A stretch of 14,026 nucleotides of DNA from JAVBSC01 sp031547305 (GTDB lineage: Bacteria; Desulfobacterota; Desulfovibrionia; Desulfovibrionales; Desulfovibrionaceae): positions 1 to 14,026 of the forward strand of contig JAVBSC010000050.1 in the NCBI GenBank assembly GCA_031547305.1, read 5' to 3'. This document shows, piece by piece, positions 13,190 to 14,026 of the stretch (its first letter is position 1; each line of letters begins with the position of its first letter). A program made the position numbers and the translations under genes. The notes under the pieces are model-generated. The model searched no databases. It saw nothing but the letters and a program-made list of their open reading frames with translations, and was not told where the DNA came from.

Positions 13190-14026
13190 ATGGACCGCAT
13201 CCGCATTAAAAAAATGATTAAAAAACTTGCCGCCCTTGACTACCGTGGCATGTATATGAACGATTTTCTGGAGACCTGGCACAAGTCCGACGACGAAGTC
13301 GCCGCCACCTTTGCCGTGGCCGACATCCTGCGCGGCCTGCGCAACGCCGGCATTTCCTCCAGGATTTTCGATTCCGGTCTCGGCATTTCCATTTTCCGCG
13401 ACAACTCCACCCGGACCCGTTTTTCCTTTGCTTCGGCCTGCAACATGTTGGGGCTTACCGTACAGGACCTGGATGAAGGCAAATCGCAGATCGCCCATGG
13501 CGAAACCGTGCGCGAAACAGCCAACATGGTCTCTTTCATGGCGGAGACCGTGGGCATCCGCGACGACATGTTCATAGGCAAGGGCAACGCCTACATGCGC
13601 GAAGTCTCCAGAGCCCTGGAAGAAGGCTTTCGCGACGGCGTGCTGGAACAGCGCCCGACCATCGTGGACCTGCAGTGCGACATCGACCACCCCACCCAGA
13701 GCATGGCCGACATGCTGCACATAATCAACCACTTCGGCGGCGTGGACAAGCTGAAGGGCAAAAAAATCGCCATGACCTGGGCCTATTCCCCGTCCTACGG
13801 CAAGCCGCTGTCCGTGCCCCAGGGCATCATCGGCCTGATGACCCGCTTCGGCATGGACGTGACCCTGGCGCACCCCAAGGGTTATGAAGTCATGCCGGAA
13901 GTCGAGGCCATTGCCTCGGAAAACGCCAAGGCCGCCGGCTGCGCGTTCAAGCGCACCAACTCCATGGAAGACGCCTTTGAAAACGCCGACATCGTCTATC
14001 CCAAGAGCTGGGCGTCCTTCGCGGCC
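13190..14026 (+). CDS. ygeW: YgeW-type transcarbamylase (3' end beyond window)
   Basis: The first 279 residues of a carbamoyltransferase; E. coli YgeW has about 396, so roughly 70 percent is present and the frame stays open to the last base. The carbamoyl phosphate loop is FRDNSTRTRFSF (69-80, with S73-T74-R75-T76-R77), and the second phosphate-side motif is DIDHPTQSMAD (164-174, H167-P-T-Q170). DLDEGKSQIAHGETVRETANM (93-113) is characteristic of the YgeW group rather than ornithine or aspartate transcarbamylase. Its likely direction is phosphorolysis of a ureido compound such as 2,3-diureidopropionate to carbamoyl phosphate for the adjacent kinase; substrate identity is recalled from pathway work, not visible here. 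AGGAG (13179-13183) lies 6 nt before the ATG. A 269-nt gap with a MITE-like element separates it from the kinase gene, so it may have its own promoter. Confidence 0.92.
   Translation, partial: MDRIRIKKMIKKLAALDYRGMYMNDFLETWHKSDDEVAATFAVADILRGLRNAGISSRIFDSGLGISIFRDNSTRTRFSFASACNMLGLTVQDLDEGKSQIAHGETVRETANMVSFMAETVGIRDDMFIGKGNAYMREVSRALEEGFRDGVLEQRPTIVDLQCDIDHPTQSMADMLHIINHFGGVDKLKGKKIAMTWAYSPSYGKPLSVPQGIIGLMTRFGMDVTLAHPKGYEVMPEVEAIASENAKAAGCAFKRTNSMEDAFENADIVYPKSWASFAA

Noticed and set aside
13058..13873. 271-codon open frame on the minus strand across the end of the MITE-like element.
   Set aside because: Antisense to ygeW, which has clear transcarbamylase motifs and a good ribosome site.
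1..14026. CRISPR arrays, tRNA or rRNA genes, and transposase genes.
   Set aside because: I looked for regular repeat-spacer patterns, tRNA-like cloverleaf ends and transposase motifs and saw none; subtle ncRNAs would need a covariance-model search.

Overview
The window looks like a chromosomal segment of a GC-rich anaerobic proteobacterium, most probably a sulfate reducer of the Desulfovibrio/Bilophila type. This placement is inference from gene style, base composition and the gene set; no rRNA or marker gene is present. All genes appear intact except ygeW, which runs off the right edge.

Left part (1-5200), mostly housekeeping: a GNAT acetyltransferase and an MtaB-type tRNA methylthiotransferase lie on the + strand. 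They meet, tail to tail, a minus-strand pair: a YjbR/MmcQ-fold protein and an exported protein of unknown function with a long Lys/Ala/Ser/Thr-rich linker. A divergent intergenic region (3381-3633) with several inverted repeats and candidate promoters separates the exported protein gene from a + strand gene for a five-S1-domain RNA-binding protein. That gene ends at a good intrinsic terminator (5166-5204).

Right part (5200-14026), a catabolic island related to the E. coli yge cluster: a YgeV-like sigma54-dependent activator, 2,3-diaminopropionate ammonia-lyase (YgeX), an NCS1 nucleobase-type permease, a 61-residue two-helix membrane protein, a GuaD/TadA-like zinc deaminase, the M20-family hydrolase YgeY, a carbamate kinase and the transcarbamylase YgeW (partial). 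In front of ygeX there is a near-consensus -24/-12 sigma54 promoter (7292-7309). About 100-120 bp upstream of its expected start are two direct repeats exactly 21 bp apart, which suits an enhancer-bound activator such as the adjacent YgeV homologue.

The likely joint function is anaerobic breakdown of a purine or purine-derived ureide. The permease imports a nucleobase and the deaminase may convert an amino-purine. After ring opening (genes not in this window), YgeW would phosphorolyse a ureido compound to carbamoyl phosphate, the kinase would make ATP from it, YgeY would act on the other ureido or amide group, and YgeX would turn diaminopropionate into pyruvate and ammonia. YgeX and carbamate kinase chemistry is well established for the families. 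The YgeY and YgeW substrates are taken from recalled literature on anaerobic uric acid degradation. The role of the NCS1 permease, small protein and deaminase is inferred from gene order.

Between the carbamate kinase and ygeW lies a 151-bp MITE-like element with 24-bp imperfect terminal inverted repeats (12990-13140), next to a separate GC-rich hairpin. No intergenic gap exceeds 300 bases, and no tRNA, rRNA, CRISPR array or transposase gene was found.
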